Shown piece by piece: positions 43,221 to 52,810 of a stretch of 64,000 nucleotides of DNA. The position numbers and the translations under genes were made by a program. Source of the stretch: Persicitalea sp963803495 (GTDB lineage: Bacteria; Bacteroidota; Bacteroidia; Cytophagales; Spirosomataceae); contig CAWDMP010000002.1 in assembly GCA_963803495.1 (NCBI GenBank), forward strand, positions 1,674,001 through 1,738,000, in the 5' to 3' direction. Under the pieces are notes generated by a model that was given only the letters and a program-made list of their open reading frames with translations, ran no database searches and was not told the DNA's origin. Numbering within the stretch: position 1 is the stretch's first letter; every line of letters starts with the position of its first letter.

Positions 43221-44633
43221 TCAATCGTCCAATCCCATGGCTTCACGGTAGGCGGGGCTACCCAGCAGGGTTTCCGCTACCAGCCTCTCCCCCTTAGCGT
43301 TGAAGTGCCCGTCGCAAGGAACGTAAAAGGTAGACCACGCTTTCGGACCCATTTTTTCGACAACCGGCAATAGGTTAATGTAAGTAGCGCCATATCGATC
43401 GCACAGCGCTTCGATCCGGGGGGAAAGGTCGTCCTGATGGTTTTGGGCGTAGGTACTCACATCGGGTAGAATGGGCATTCCGATCAAGAATACTTTCTTA
43501 CCCTTAGAAGCTTCCAACAATAATTCGAGCGAGTGTCCGAAGGCAAACCAGCGGCTCTCGAACGATTCGGTGGCGTAGCTGTTCACGGGCCTGGCATTGC
43601 GGCTGGCTGATTTCCCCAATAAGTTCATTACCAAGGCGTAGGCGTAAGAGTTCAGATACACCTCCGCCAGTATTTTTTTTCCCAGCGGCAGGGTATGATA
43701 TACCGAGTCGACCGTTTTTTTCACACGGACAGGCTGCTGCTGGTTTAGAGGCGCGGCTACCGACTGACTTACGTCGCTGAGGGTATAGTCGAGCGTCACC
43801 TCGGGTTGGCTGCCTCTCCAGTAGGGTCGATATATCGGGTACCGCAAAAGGGATAGTCGCCCCAGCCCCTCGTTCATGCTTTTGTCTGTTACATCTTCAA
43901 AGTCATTGGCCGAAAGAAGTGAGACGATGACCACATCATGCTCAAATTGTGAAGCCAGGTGCTTGTATGTCAGGAAATAGTTGATTGGACTGGTACCATT
44001 GATGCCGAAGTTCAGGTGCTCACGGCCCGTTTCGGCTTCCAGCAGATTCGAGTACCGCTGGGGCGTATCGACCAGGTAGCCTTCCATGAAGGAGTCACCC
44101 AGCAATACAGCCCGCTTTTTAGTGCCGGGATTGGCCAGCTGTCGCTCGGTATCGCGCATACCATAGGCATTACTGGTCAGCAGCACCGTATCGCCGTTAC
44201 AAATGGGTATCCGGATTGAACTATTGGGCAAACGCCACCGGCCGAATTTGGGGCTGATGTCCCCCCAAAACTGCTCTTTGTACGAAACCCAGTCATCGTT
44301 GAGTTTGAGTCGGGAGTGGAAGGGGCGCGGCGCGTCGGATATTCCCAGGTTGATCAGGCCGAAGCACAAGACCTCAGCCAAAATCCAGAAGAATAGCAGC
44401 CCGCACAAAGACGCCGACAGATTGGCCAGCCAGTGGTACCTCGCCCGGGTGCCCAAAGTCGCCACCGCGAGCAGGGCGACCAGCGCAATCGAGTAGCTCA
44501 GCAATACGTCCAGATCGACGGAAGCCAGTATTCCGTCGCCGTTGGCGAATGCCTCGTCGTAAAAGCGCAGCAAGCCCCAGATGAGTACGGTCCCGCCCGC
44601 TATGACAGACCAAGTTTTCAACAAGAATTTCAT
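43221..44633 (-). CDS. membrane-anchored SGNH/GDSL-like protein
   Basis: A 470-aa protein. Three hydrophobic segments lie in the first 120 residues (VIAGGTVLIWGLL; LLSYSIALVALLAVATLG; LSASLCGLLFFWILAEVLCF). A periplasmic SGNH-type domain follows with LLGDSFMEGYLVDTPQRYSN (Ser nucleophile in GDSF) and a C-terminal CDGHFNAKGERLVAETLLG block carrying Asp and His. It resembles AlgX/DltD-like acyltransferase or hydrolase domains that modify polysaccharides; the substrate is unknown. The ATG at 44633 is preferred because the upstream in-frame one lies within a terminator-like hairpin. Its stop abuts the DASH gene stop. Confidence 0.65.
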   Translation of the reverse strand: MKFLLKTWSVIAGGTVLIWGLLRFYDEAFANGDGILASVDLDVLLSYSIALVALLAVATLGTRARYHWLANLSASLCGLLFFWILAEVLCFGLINLGISDAPRPFHSRLKLNDDWVSYKEQFWGDISPKFGRWRLPNSSIRIPICNGDTVLLTSNAYGMRDTERQLANPGTKKRAVLLGDSFMEGYLVDTPQRYSNLLEAETGREHLNFGINGTSPINYFLTYKHLASQFEHDVVIVSLLSANDFEDVTDKSMNEGLGRLSLLRYPIYRPYWRGSQPEVTLDYTLSDVSQSVAAPLNQQQPVRVKKTVDSVYHTLPLGKKILAEVYLNSYAYALVMNLLGKSASRNARPVNSYATESFESRWFAFGHSLELLLEASKGKKVFLIGMPILPDVSTYAQNHQDDLSPRIEALCDRYGATYINLLPVVEKMGPKAWSTFYVPCDGHFNAKGERLVAETLLGSPAYREAMGLDD

Positions 44634-44663
44634 GAATGGTGGAAAGAATACGCGTAAAATCAA

Positions 44664-44701
44664 AACCGCCGCTCGAAGGATTTCCTGTTCGAGCGGCGGT
44701 T
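44664..44701 (-). terminator. terminator-like hairpin upstream of the SGNH gene
   Basis: AACCGCCGCTCGAA and TTCGAGCGGCGGTT form a perfect 14-bp stem followed on minus by TTGATTTT. There is no obvious minus-strand gene upstream to terminate, so it may mark a lost gene. Confidence 0.5.
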
Positions 44702-44888
44702 GGTACAGTACTACAACTGGTATAGGCTGGGATTATTTCACAATGTTGGCGCTTTTGAATGTGACGTCGCTTGTCACGCTCCTCCGGCCCCAAAAGCCGC
44801 CGCCACGACCAATTGTGTAGTTTTCTCGGTGATAATTCCTAGTTTTGGGTACTTTTGAATTAAAATCAACCCCAAAAACAGCATCCTC

Positions 44889-45470
44889 ATGTCCAAAAGT
44901 CTCATTGTCATCGTTCTCATTCTGCTCGTGGGCGGTATGTTCGGTTGTGGTTCCTACAACGGGCTGGTCCAGAAAGACGAAAACGTCAACGAAAAGTGGG
45001 CGCAGGTCCAAAGCCAGTACCAGCGCCGCGCCGACCTGATCCCCAACCTGGTCAATAGCGTGAAGGGCGCCGCCGACTTCGAGCGGGGTACCCTGACCGA
45101 CGTCATCAACGCCCGCGCCAAGGCCACTTCCACCCAGATCAGCGCCGACGACCTTTCGCCCGAAAACGTGCAGAAGTTTCAGGCCGCCCAGGACCAGCTC
45201 AGCGGCGCGCTGTCGCGGCTGCTGGTGTCTGTAGAGCGCTACCCCGACCTGAAAGCCAACCAGAACTTCCTGGAATTACAGGCCCAGCTCGAAGGTACCG
45301 AGAACCGCATCGCCGTAGCTCGCAACGACTTCAATGGCGTTGTGAGGGACTATAACCAGGAAGTACGCACGTTTCCCAATGCAATCTTCGCCGGGATCTT
45401 CGGCTTCGATGTCAAAGGATTCTTCGAAGCTTCGCAAGCCGCCCAAAACGCCCCGACGGTCGAATTTTAG
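44889..45470 (+). CDS. lemA: LemA family protein
   Basis: A 193-aa protein with an N-terminal membrane or lipoprotein leader (IVIVLILLVGGMFGCGSYN; possible lipobox Cys at 20) and the LemA coiled-coil core: NEKWAQVQSQYQRRADLIPN, then FQAAQDQLSGALSRLLVSVE and ENRIAVARNDFNGVVRDYNQ. Cellular role is not firmly established. It is consistently found with TPM-domain proteins, as here, suggesting a membrane quality-control or stress module. A terminator separates it from the TPM pair. Confidence 0.92.
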   Translation: MSKSLIVIVLILLVGGMFGCGSYNGLVQKDENVNEKWAQVQSQYQRRADLIPNLVNSVKGAADFERGTLTDVINARAKATSTQISADDLSPENVQKFQAAQDQLSGALSRLLVSVERYPDLKANQNFLELQAQLEGTENRIAVARNDFNGVVRDYNQEVRTFPNAIFAGIFGFDVKGFFEASQAAQNAPTVEF

Positions 45471-45492
45471 GTACCGGATCGCGACATACCCC

Positions 45493-45532
45493 GACGCCAT
45501 GCTGCCCGCCGTGGCGGCGTGGCGTCTTTTTT
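45493..45532 (+). terminator. terminator after lemA
   Basis: GACGCCATGCTGCC pairs with GGCGGCGTGGCGTC (two G-U pairs) around CGCCGT, followed by T6. Confidence 0.75.
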
Positions 45533-45557
45533 GTTATCAACTCTCCATTACCTACTA
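45533..45557. repeat. dispersed intergenic repeat, copy 4
   Basis: GTTATCAACTCTCCATTACC then TACTA, related to copy 3, just before the TPM gene. Confidence 0.4.
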
Positions 45558-45562
45558 AATAA

Positions 45563-45994
45563 ATGAATCCGATATTCGGTAAGGAAGAACAGCACCGCAT
45601 CGTCGCCACAATTCAGGAAGCCGAAAGGCAGACGTCCGGCGAGATCAAGGTCCACATTGAGGCACACTGTCCCGACGAGGACGTGATGGAGCGCGCCAAG
45701 GCGGTGTTCGGTGAGTTAAGCCTGTACAATACCAAAGACCGCAACGGTGTACTCTTCTACCTCGCCGACCAGGACCGCAAATTTGCCGTGCTGGGCGATA
45801 AGGGCATTTATGAGAAAGTACCCGCCGACTTTTGGGAAAGTACAAAAGAGAAGCTCCGCGCTCATTTCAAGAAGAGCGAATTTACCGAAGGCCTGTGCGA
45901 AGGCATCGAAGAGGCAGGACAGCAGCTGAAGAAGTACTTCCCCTACCAATCGGACGACATCAACGAACTACCCGACGACGTATCGTTCGGGTAA
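45563..45994 (+). CDS. soluble TPM-domain protein
   Basis: A 143-aa protein lacking a signal peptide. It is a TPM fold (YgcG/TLP18.3/MOLO-1 family): QEAERQTSGEIKVHIEAHCP, NGVLFYLADQDRKFAVLGDK and ADFWESTKEKLRAHFKKSEF. TPM proteins include chaperone-like and phosphatase-like members; no catalytic claim is made. The next gene, a membrane TPM protein, starts 8 bases after its stop, so they are one operon. Confidence 0.82.
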   Translation: MNPIFGKEEQHRIVATIQEAERQTSGEIKVHIEAHCPDEDVMERAKAVFGELSLYNTKDRNGVLFYLADQDRKFAVLGDKGIYEKVPADFWESTKEKLRAHFKKSEFTEGLCEGIEEAGQQLKKYFPYQSDDINELPDDVSFG

Positions 45995-46002
45995 ACCCAG
46001 CC

Positions 46003-46782
46003 ATGAAAAAATTTCGTTTATTATACCTCTTCCTGCTGCTGGCGGTACCCTCGCTGAGGGCGCAGGACATTCCACCGCGCCCCAGTCCGGCGCGGCTGGT
46101 CAACGACCTGGCCAATCAGCTCAACCCCACCGAGGAGGCCGAACTCGAGCGCAAACTGGTAGCCTACGACGACTCCACTTCCACCCAAATTACTGTTGTG
46201 ATCGTGCCGAGCGTGGAACCCTACGCCATCGCCGACTACGCTTTTCAGCTGGGTCGCGCCTGGGGGGTAGGTCAGGAGGGCAAGAACAACGGCATCGTGC
46301 TCCTGTGGGCGCCCGACGACCGCAAGGTGTTCATTGCCACGGGCTACGGTATGGAAGGCGCCATTCCCGATGCCATCGCCAAGCGCATCGTGTCGCAGGA
46401 AATCATCCCCGAGTTCAAGAACAAGATGTACTACCGTGGCCTCGACCGCGGCGTGGAGGCCATCATGCGTTACGCAGCGGGCGAGTACCAGGCCGAGCCG
46501 CGCGCCCAGGGCGAGGAAGGCTTTCCCGGCGGTTTTTTCATCATCATCTTTCTAATTATCCTCTTCATCATCATGCGCAACCGCGGCGGTGGTGGCGGAC
46601 GCGGCGGCAAGGGCTTCCGGGGCAGAGGCGGCCCGGTCTTCTTCCCTTACAGCACGCACTCCGGCTGGGGTAGTAGCTCCGGCAACTTCGGCGGGGGTGG
46701 CGGCTTCGGAGGCGGTGGCGGTGGTTTTGGCGGCTTCGGCGGCGGTAGCTTCGGCGGCGGCGGCGCGGGGGGAAGTTATTAG
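46003..46782 (+). CDS. membrane TPM-domain protein with glycine-rich tail
   Basis: A 259-aa protein with signal peptide (LLYLFLLLAVPSLRAQ). The TPM domain (about 30-160) contains VNDLANQLNPTEEAELERKL, GKNNGIVLLWAPDDRKVFIA and TGYGMEGAIPDAIAKRI. A transmembrane helix (FFIIIFLIILFIIM) follows at about 183-196, then a roughly 60-residue Gly/Phe/Ser-rich tail of GGGFGG repeats. The ATG at 46003 is favoured because it opens the signal peptide. It pairs with the soluble TPM gene and lemA. The tail is typical of YgcG-type proteins. Confidence 0.88.
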   Translation: MKKFRLLYLFLLLAVPSLRAQDIPPRPSPARLVNDLANQLNPTEEAELERKLVAYDDSTSTQITVVIVPSVEPYAIADYAFQLGRAWGVGQEGKNNGIVLLWAPDDRKVFIATGYGMEGAIPDAIAKRIVSQEIIPEFKNKMYYRGLDRGVEAIMRYAAGEYQAEPRAQGEEGFPGGFFIIIFLIILFIIMRNRGGGGGRGGKGFRGRGGPVFFPYSTHSGWGSSSGNFGGGGGFGGGGGGFGGFGGGSFGGGGAGGSY

Positions 46783-46815
46783 GTTAATTGATAGTTGATA
46801 ATTGAGAATGAATAG
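46783..46815. repeat. dispersed intergenic repeat, copy 5
   Basis: TTAATTGATAGTTGATAATT then GAGAATGAATAG, directly after the TPM stop. Same family as 43-77. Confidence 0.4.
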
Positions 46816-46943
46816 TGCTTTTATGAGGCTATCAACTCATTATTCAAACAAGTAGAAAACCACTTCCCCCTCGTTTGTAAAGTTTAAAATCCAACGTCAA
46901 ACGTCCAGCATCTCATCTCTGGGATGTTGCGCCTGTTATCTCT

Positions 46944-48647
46944 ATGGCTTTACAACAAACTACTGCATATGACGCCATCGTCGTTGGCTCCGGCGTGAGC
47001 GGGGGCTGGGCGGCCAAAGAACTTTCGGAAAAAGGACTGAAAACGCTGGTGCTCGAGCGGGGCCGCGATGTGCAGCACGTGCTTGACTACACTACCGCTA
47101 CCAAGGCACCCTGGGAATTTAAGTACCGGGGCGAAATAAGCCTTTCGCAAGTGGCGGCCTACGCCAATCAGGATGGCAATCGGGGCGGTTTTGGCAACGA
47201 GATGTCCAACGATTTTTTCCTGAACGAAAAAGAAAACCCCTACGTCGAAAAGAAGCCCTTCTTCTGGCTACGGGCCTACATCAAAGGTGGGCGCTCGCTG
47301 CTGTGGGGGCGGCAGTCGTACCGTTGGAATGAGGAGGACTTCGAGGCTAACGCCAAAGAGGACGTTGGGGTAGATTGGCCCATTCGCTACCAGGATCTTG
47401 CGCCCTGGTACAGCTACGTGGAGCGTTTTGCCGGCATCAGTGGCCGTAAAGAAGGCCTTGACGTGCTACCTGATGGCGAATTTCAGCCCCCGCATGATTT
47501 CACCTGTGTCGAAGAACATTTTAAAGGAGAGGTCACCGCCAAAATGAACCGTCCCGTGACCATCGGACGGGTGGCGCACCTGACCCAACCCACCGCCGAG
47601 CAGACGGCCCTGGGCCGATCGCAGTGCCAGGCCCGCAACTTATGCGCCCGCGGCTGCCCCTACGGGGCTTATTTCAGCTCGCAGTCGGCCACGCTACCCG
47701 CGGCTGAGCGGACGGGTAACATGACGCTTCTGCCCGATAAAATCGTGACGGAGATTATCTACGATGATAAACTAGGTAAAGCGTCGGGCGTGCGCGTGAT
47801 CGATCAGAATACGAAGAACGTCGAGGAGTACTTTGCCAAAATCATTTTCATCAATGCTGGCTCGATGGCTTCCACGGCTATTCTGCTCAATTCGAAATCC
47901 AGCCGCTTTCCCAACGGCTTTGGCAACGACAGTGGCGAGTTGGGTCACAACCTCATCGACCACCACCTGGGGGCCGGGGCGCGGGCGCAAGTGGAGGGCT
48001 TTGAGGATAAGTACTACTTTGGCCGCCGACCCAATGGCATCTACATTCCGCGCTACCGCAATTGGGGCAAAGACAAGCGCGACTACCTACGAGGCTTTGG
48101 CTACCAGGGTGGCGCAGGCCGCAGCGGTTGGAACCGGGGCAAGGATCAAAAAGGGTTCGGGGCCGATTTTAAGAAAGAGATTTCTCAGCCCGGTAGCTGG
48201 TCGATGCACTTGGGCGGCTTCGGCGAAGTATTACCCCGCCACGAGAACCGGATGTACCTGCACCCCACCGAAAAAGACGCCTGGGGCTTACCGCTGGTTG
48301 TTTTCGATGCTGCCATTGGCGAAAACGAAAAAAAGATGCGCGAGGACATGGCCAACGACGCCGCCGAAATGCTGGAAGCCGCGGGCTTCAAGGGTGCCAA
48401 GACCCACAACAGCGATTTCATGATGGGCAATGCCGTGCACGAGATGGGTACTGCCCGCATGGGCCGCGATCCCAAGACCTCGATTCTGAACGCCCACAAC
48501 CAAATGCACGACTGCAAGAACGTATTCATGACCGACGGGGCCTGCATGGCGTCGTCGTCTTGCGTCAATCCTTCGCTGACCTATATGTCCCTGACGGCCC
48601 GGGCAGCGGATTATGCGGTGGCAGAGTTGAAGAAGGGAAATATCTGA
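46944..48647 (+). CDS. GMC-family FAD oxidoreductase
   Basis: A 567-aa protein. Dinucleotide-binding motif VVGSGVSGGWAAKELSEKG at residues 13-31, then LVLERGR. The C-terminal GMC domain has HEMGTARMG and NPSLTYMSLTARAADYA. A Cys-containing segment (CQARNLCARGCPYGAYFSSQ) resembles members that work with a gluconate-2-dehydrogenase-type small subunit, but no such gene is adjacent. Likely oxidises a sugar or alcohol; the substrate is unknown. I see no Tat signal, so it is probably cytoplasmic. It is a single gene with its own upstream gap of 160 bases. Confidence 0.88.
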   Translation: MALQQTTAYDAIVVGSGVSGGWAAKELSEKGLKTLVLERGRDVQHVLDYTTATKAPWEFKYRGEISLSQVAAYANQDGNRGGFGNEMSNDFFLNEKENPYVEKKPFFWLRAYIKGGRSLLWGRQSYRWNEEDFEANAKEDVGVDWPIRYQDLAPWYSYVERFAGISGRKEGLDVLPDGEFQPPHDFTCVEEHFKGEVTAKMNRPVTIGRVAHLTQPTAEQTALGRSQCQARNLCARGCPYGAYFSSQSATLPAAERTGNMTLLPDKIVTEIIYDDKLGKASGVRVIDQNTKNVEEYFAKIIFINAGSMASTAILLNSKSSRFPNGFGNDSGELGHNLIDHHLGAGARAQVEGFEDKYYFGRRPNGIYIPRYRNWGKDKRDYLRGFGYQGGAGRSGWNRGKDQKGFGADFKKEISQPGSWSMHLGGFGEVLPRHENRMYLHPTEKDAWGLPLVVFDAAIGENEKKMREDMANDAAEMLEAAGFKGAKTHNSDFMMGNAVHEMGTARMGRDPKTSILNAHNQMHDCKNVFMTDGACMASSSCVNPSLTYMSLTARAADYAVAELKKGNI

Positions 48648-48856
48648 TGCTTAGGTATCGCTATGGCTGGATTCTACACATTTTTTGAAAAATGAGTCAT
48701 CTTCTCAAACCTCGTACTAGCCTGCGACGTTAACATCCGGGTAACTCCGCAATAACAACATCCTGATGAGGTTGATTTTCAGGAAAGCCAACAATTTCCC
48801 GCCCTGGGCAAATCCGAGGTATCTATCCATGACATGATTTGATCTGCGTTCCCCTC

Positions 48857-49486
48857 ATGAAACTTGCTAAATTTTTTATTCGCTTAGTGATCTATGCTTC
48901 CACGTTGGTAGGGGTCATTGCGGTCGTTGCCTATGATGCATCTGTCAACAATTTTACGCAGTCTACCTACCTTGAAGACAATACTTTGACAGAATGGGTA
49001 CAGGAAGGACTGTTGCTATTGATGGTTACCATAAGTGCGGTATGTGCCAAAAAGTTTGTAGTCAATCATCATGTGAACGTAATGTTGGCGGTGGTGGCTG
49101 CCCTATCTTTGGTCAGGGAATTTAACAACCACCTGGGGGATGGATGGAAAGTAGGCGTCCTATTAATACTTATTCCAGCCGGTTGGTATTTTTACTCAAA
49201 CTTTCGGGCCTTCCGGCAACAGCTCATCGCTGTGGCTGAGACCTACGCCTTTGCCATTGTTGTTATCGGGGGACTCATTCTCCACGTCTTCTCCCGTCTC
49301 TATGGGCATAAAACAATGTGGACAAATATATTGGGTGACAATTACCTGCGCACGGTTAGTCGCGTGGCGGAAGAGAGTATTGAATTGCTTGCCTACAGCA
49401 TCATATTGATTGGTATCACCGAGCTATATCGGCAAACTAAAATGCTTGATATGGAACTCCGGCAGGATCGTGTGCTACTAAAATGA
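48857..49486 (+). CDS. hypothetical integral membrane protein
   Basis: A 209-aa protein with about six hydrophobic helices (FIRLVIYASTLVGVIAVVAY; LLLLMVTISAVCA; MLAVVAALSLV; LLILIPAGWYFY; FAIVVIGGLILHVF; LAYSIILIGITELY). No family recognised. The ATG at 48857 is preferred over a TTG 18 bases upstream. Its 3' end overlaps a minus-strand gene remnant by a few bases. The 209-base gap upstream shows no clear promoter. Confidence 0.6.
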   Translation: MKLAKFFIRLVIYASTLVGVIAVVAYDASVNNFTQSTYLEDNTLTEWVQEGLLLLMVTISAVCAKKFVVNHHVNVMLAVVAALSLVREFNNHLGDGWKVGVLLILIPAGWYFYSNFRAFRQQLIAVAETYAFAIVVIGGLILHVFSRLYGHKTMWTNILGDNYLRTVSRVAEESIELLAYSIILIGITELYRQTKMLDMELRQDRVLLK

Positions 49487-49642
49487 GTTTACAGATTGGG
49501 GTAAGGAGTGTGTAAACTCAACCGTGCCCCCGCTTACATCGACAATCTGCTCCGTGATTGAACCCATCTTGACGATCAGGTTGCTGACGAATCGTTCCTC
49601 TGCTTTTGTTTTGTCCTTGGCTTCGCCTTTTTCAAGTCCCAT
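49478..49642 (-). pseudogene. remnant of an Rpn-like (PD-(D/E)XK) protein C-terminus
   Basis: The minus strand encodes 54 codons: MGLEKGEAKDKTKAEERFVS, then NLIVKMGSITEQIVDVSG and GTVEF. The charged GLEKGEAK stretch followed by a small helical domain resembles the C-terminus of Rpn/YhgA-like transposase-type nucleases common in Bacteroidota. The next frame upstream (KFISTEKDPYYKWDLKK) is also coding-like, but an in-frame stop separates them, so only a decayed tail is left. This fills most of the 300-base gap before the AraC gene. Confidence 0.4.
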
Positions 49643-49710
49643 TTGTAGTAGGGGTCTTTCTCAGTGCTGATGAATTTGTCCAAGCTGTTCGTTGTGATTC
49701 CTTTTGAATC

Positions 49711-49726
49711 ATCCGCAAAGGCGGAT
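49711..49726. repeat. ATCCGC-AAAG-GCGGAT palindrome
   Basis: Perfect 6-bp inverted repeat in the gap between the nuclease remnant and the AraC gene. Possibly a remnant's terminator or an operator. Confidence 0.3.
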
Positions 49727-49787
49727 CGTCTGTAAATTAGGCAGTTGTGCCAGGGTTTGCAACTGCTGATGATACCTTCTTAACCCA

Positions 49788-50669
49788 ATGGCCCCCAATT
49801 CCCTCCTCCGCTACGACTTCCTGAAAAATAAGTACGGCAAGGAACTCCTCATCGACCTGGGGCGGGTGGAAGCGTTGGAAGGCTATGTGCTGAACGAGGA
49901 TTTGCACCTCATTACTTTTTACGAAGTACTTATCATCACCGAGGGCGCGGGGTACTTCGGCCTGGATGGCGAAGAAACTACGATCGAGCCCGGCACGGTG
50001 GTGGTGACGCTGCCTAACCAAATACGCCAATGGAAAATTGACCGTACCGTCAAGGGCTTTACTTTCTTTTTTGAAGGGGAGTTCTTAAACACCTACTTCC
50101 GCGACGAGATTTTTCTCAACCGCTTCCGAATTTTTGACTACAGCCGTCCCGTACCGGGCATTCGCCTGACGTCCGAAGGATTAGAAAAGTGCCTGTGGGC
50201 CATGCATGAGGTGGAGCGCGAGTTTGGGCGATTGCAGGGCGACAGTACCCATTTGCTACGTTCGTTGCTGTACTACTCCATCAGCCTGATCGATCGTCAG
50301 TACCGCGAACACAACGGGCAGAATCCGCAAGATGGCAGTTCGGTGGTGTATCGATTCAAGAAACTCCTCAACCAAAACATCCGGCGCTGGCACACGGCGG
50401 TCGCTTACGCCGAGGCTTTGCACATCAGCCACAATCATCTGAATAAGCTTTGCAAAGAGAGCCTTCGCCTGACCGCCCTGGAAATCATCCATCAAAGATT
50501 ACTGCTGGAAGCCAAGCGCGAAATCCGGTTCTCCAACCGCACCATCAGCGAAGTAGCGTACAGGCTCGGCTTCTCAGACGTATCTAATTTCAATCGCTTT
50601 TTCAAAAGAAATACAGGTACTACACCCCGAAACTACCGCGCCCAATTGACCAGTCAAAGTGAAGATTGA
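49788..50669 (+). CDS. AraC-family transcriptional regulator
   Basis: A 293-aa regulator. The N-terminal cupin-like sensor domain (about 10-150) contains FYEVLIITEGAGYFGLDGEE. The C-terminal AraC domain has two helix-turn-helices (about 195-290: AYAEALHISHNHLNKLCKES; TISEVAYRLGFSDVSNFNRF; FKRNTGTTPRNYR). It lies 67 bases upstream of a beta-barrel outer-membrane protein gene in the same direction and probably regulated it. Confidence 0.88.
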   Translation: MAPNSLLRYDFLKNKYGKELLIDLGRVEALEGYVLNEDLHLITFYEVLIITEGAGYFGLDGEETTIEPGTVVVTLPNQIRQWKIDRTVKGFTFFFEGEFLNTYFRDEIFLNRFRIFDYSRPVPGIRLTSEGLEKCLWAMHEVEREFGRLQGDSTHLLRSLLYYSISLIDRQYREHNGQNPQDGSSVVYRFKKLLNQNIRRWHTAVAYAEALHISHNHLNKLCKESLRLTALEIIHQRLLLEAKREIRFSNRTISEVAYRLGFSDVSNFNRFFKRNTGTTPRNYRAQLTSQSED

Positions 50670-50736
50670 CCTGTTGTGACCTGCCAAAGCTTCTCAATTT
50701 TGCATTATTGAAATTTGAGAAACCAGCTACGCAATC

Positions 50737-52782
50737 ATGATTAAATACAGGGTGATTTTGACAATCCTCATTCTAGGTACTTTTTCGCTCGGGGGGCGGG
50801 CGCAGCATACGCTTTCGGGTTCGGCCACCGACGCGGCAAGCCAACCGCTGCCTTTTGCCAATGTGCTGCTACTGTCTTCCCCAGACAGTAGTTTCGTAAC
50901 CGGAAACACGACGGATGAAAAGGGGGAATTCACGTTCGCTACGGATCGAGAGGGTACTTTTCTTCTCAAAATCACGGCCCTGGGCTACGAAAACTACCTT
51001 TCAGAGCCCTTCGTGCTATCGGCGGCTCAGCTCGTCCGTCGCTTTGATAATCTGGTGTTGCGGGAGGGCGGCATCGCGCTTTCGGAGGTGCGGGTCAAAG
51101 GGGAACGACCTTTGTTCGTGCGACAAATCGACCGCACCGTCATCAACATTGCCAACCAGATCAACACGGCGGGTAGTTCGGCGCTGGAAATCCTGGAACG
51201 CTCGCCGGGCGTGGTCGTCAACCGGCAGCGAAGTACCATCGCGATGCTGGGCAAAAACGGCGTCAACGTGATGCTCAACGGCAAAATGCAGTACATGCCC
51301 GCCGACGCGCTTTTTGCTTTCCTGGCGGGTTTGAACGCCGACAACATCCAATCGATCGAACTCATCACCACGCCCCCGGCCAATCTCGATGCCCAGGGCA
51401 ACGCGGGCTACATCAACATCGTGCTAAAAAGCAATCCTGACGAAGGACTCAGCGGCTCCTACGCGCTATCTGCGGGCTACGGTCGTGGCGAAACGGGCAA
51501 CGCCAGTTTGTCCTTGAACTACCGGAAAAAGAAGGTGAATGTCTTCGGAAATTACAGCTACCTGCGCAGCGGCCAGGAGCAGTACACCGACCTGGAAAGA
51601 CGGACGGGACAGGGGGCAGAAATGCTGAACACGCTGCTGACCAGCGACCTAAACCCCATTACCTACGACCTTACCTACCGGATGGCTTCGGAATCCTTTG
51701 GGCAAAAAGGCCAAACTTGGCATCGGCGGTAAGTACGTGCGGTCCGATTTCGAGAACGACGTGTCGGTGTCGAACCGGGGCGTAGCTTTGCCCGCTTACA
51801 CTTCCCGCAGCAACCTGACCGAAACCATCCTGGCGGCCTACACCCAACTCGACTACCAACTTTCTGAAAAAACTACTCTAAAAGGCGGGCTACGCTACGA
51901 GCATACCGACACCCAACTCAATTCCACCAACGGCGGGCGCGTGGTGAACCGAAACTTCGGGAATCTGTTTCCCAGTATTTTCGTCAATCAAAAACTGAGC
52001 AAAACTGATCAGCTCAATCTTTCGTACAGCAAGCGCATCACCCGCCCTTCGTTCACCGACATGGCTCCGTTTGTGATTTTTCTCGACCCCAAAACCTCTT
52101 TCGGTGGTAATGCTACTTTGCGACCCGCCATCGCCAACACCTTTCAGGCCGACTATATCCACAAGGGAGTTAGTCTGTCGGCGCAGTACACCGCTGAGGA
52201 TTATACCATTGTAGCTTTTCAGAACCGTTTTAACCCCGCGTCGCAGACGCAGTTGATTGTTCCCGACAACCTGAAAGATCAGCGCACGGCTTCCCTATCG
52301 TTGGCATTTCCTCTAAAAGCCACCGATTGGTGGAAGATGAATTTTTTCACCACCTACCTTTGGCAGGAATCTACCTCAATTGAACCGCAAGGTACTTTCA
52401 CATTTAGCCAGAACAACTTTCGGCTGAATGGGTCGCAGAACATTGCCTTGCCCAAGGGCTTTGGCCTGGAAGTCTCGGGTTTTTATCAAACGCGCTCACT
52501 GGTCGGCAAGTGAAGTTCGAACCCTTGGGAATTCTTAATTTTGGCCTGCAAAAGCGGCTCGATAACGGGGCACGGCTATCTTTTACTGTTTCCGATGTCC
52601 TCAACTCCCTCGAAAGAACGGGCATTACGGATTTGACGAACGAAAATCTCTACGTTCGGCGGACGTTCGATTTCAGCCAGCGTACTTTCAAACTGACCTA
52701 TTCGGCTACTTTTGGCAACCGAAAGATGAAACAGTCCCGCAATCGTAACAGCGGTAGCGACGAGAAAAATCGGGTTAATTAA
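50737..52782 (+). pseudogene. outer-membrane beta-barrel receptor-like gene, multiply disrupted
   Basis: The first frame encodes a signal peptide (ILTILILGTFSLGGRAQ), a carboxypeptidase-regulatory-like domain (about 25-110) and a plug domain (LNGKMQYMPADALFAFLAGL), then barrel strands, and breaks at about 51700. A second frame (GIGGKYVRSDFENDVSVSNR) continues to TGA at 52511. The first frame then resumes (FEPLGILNFGLQKRLDNGAR) to 52782. The first break seems to remove barrel sequence, since the whole is about 680 codons where this family (outer membrane beta-barrel, TonB-receptor-like) usually has about 800; the second looks like loss of one A from an A-run. Two lesions plus the broken next gene argue for real decay. 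Confidence 0.75.
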
Positions 52783-52810
52783 ATGATTATTTAGATATAA
52801 AAAACACGCA

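Noticed and set aside
44733..45011. 92-codon minus-strand frame overlapping lemA
   Set aside because: Mostly antisense of LemA; only its last part is outside, kept as a weak observation with the hairpin.
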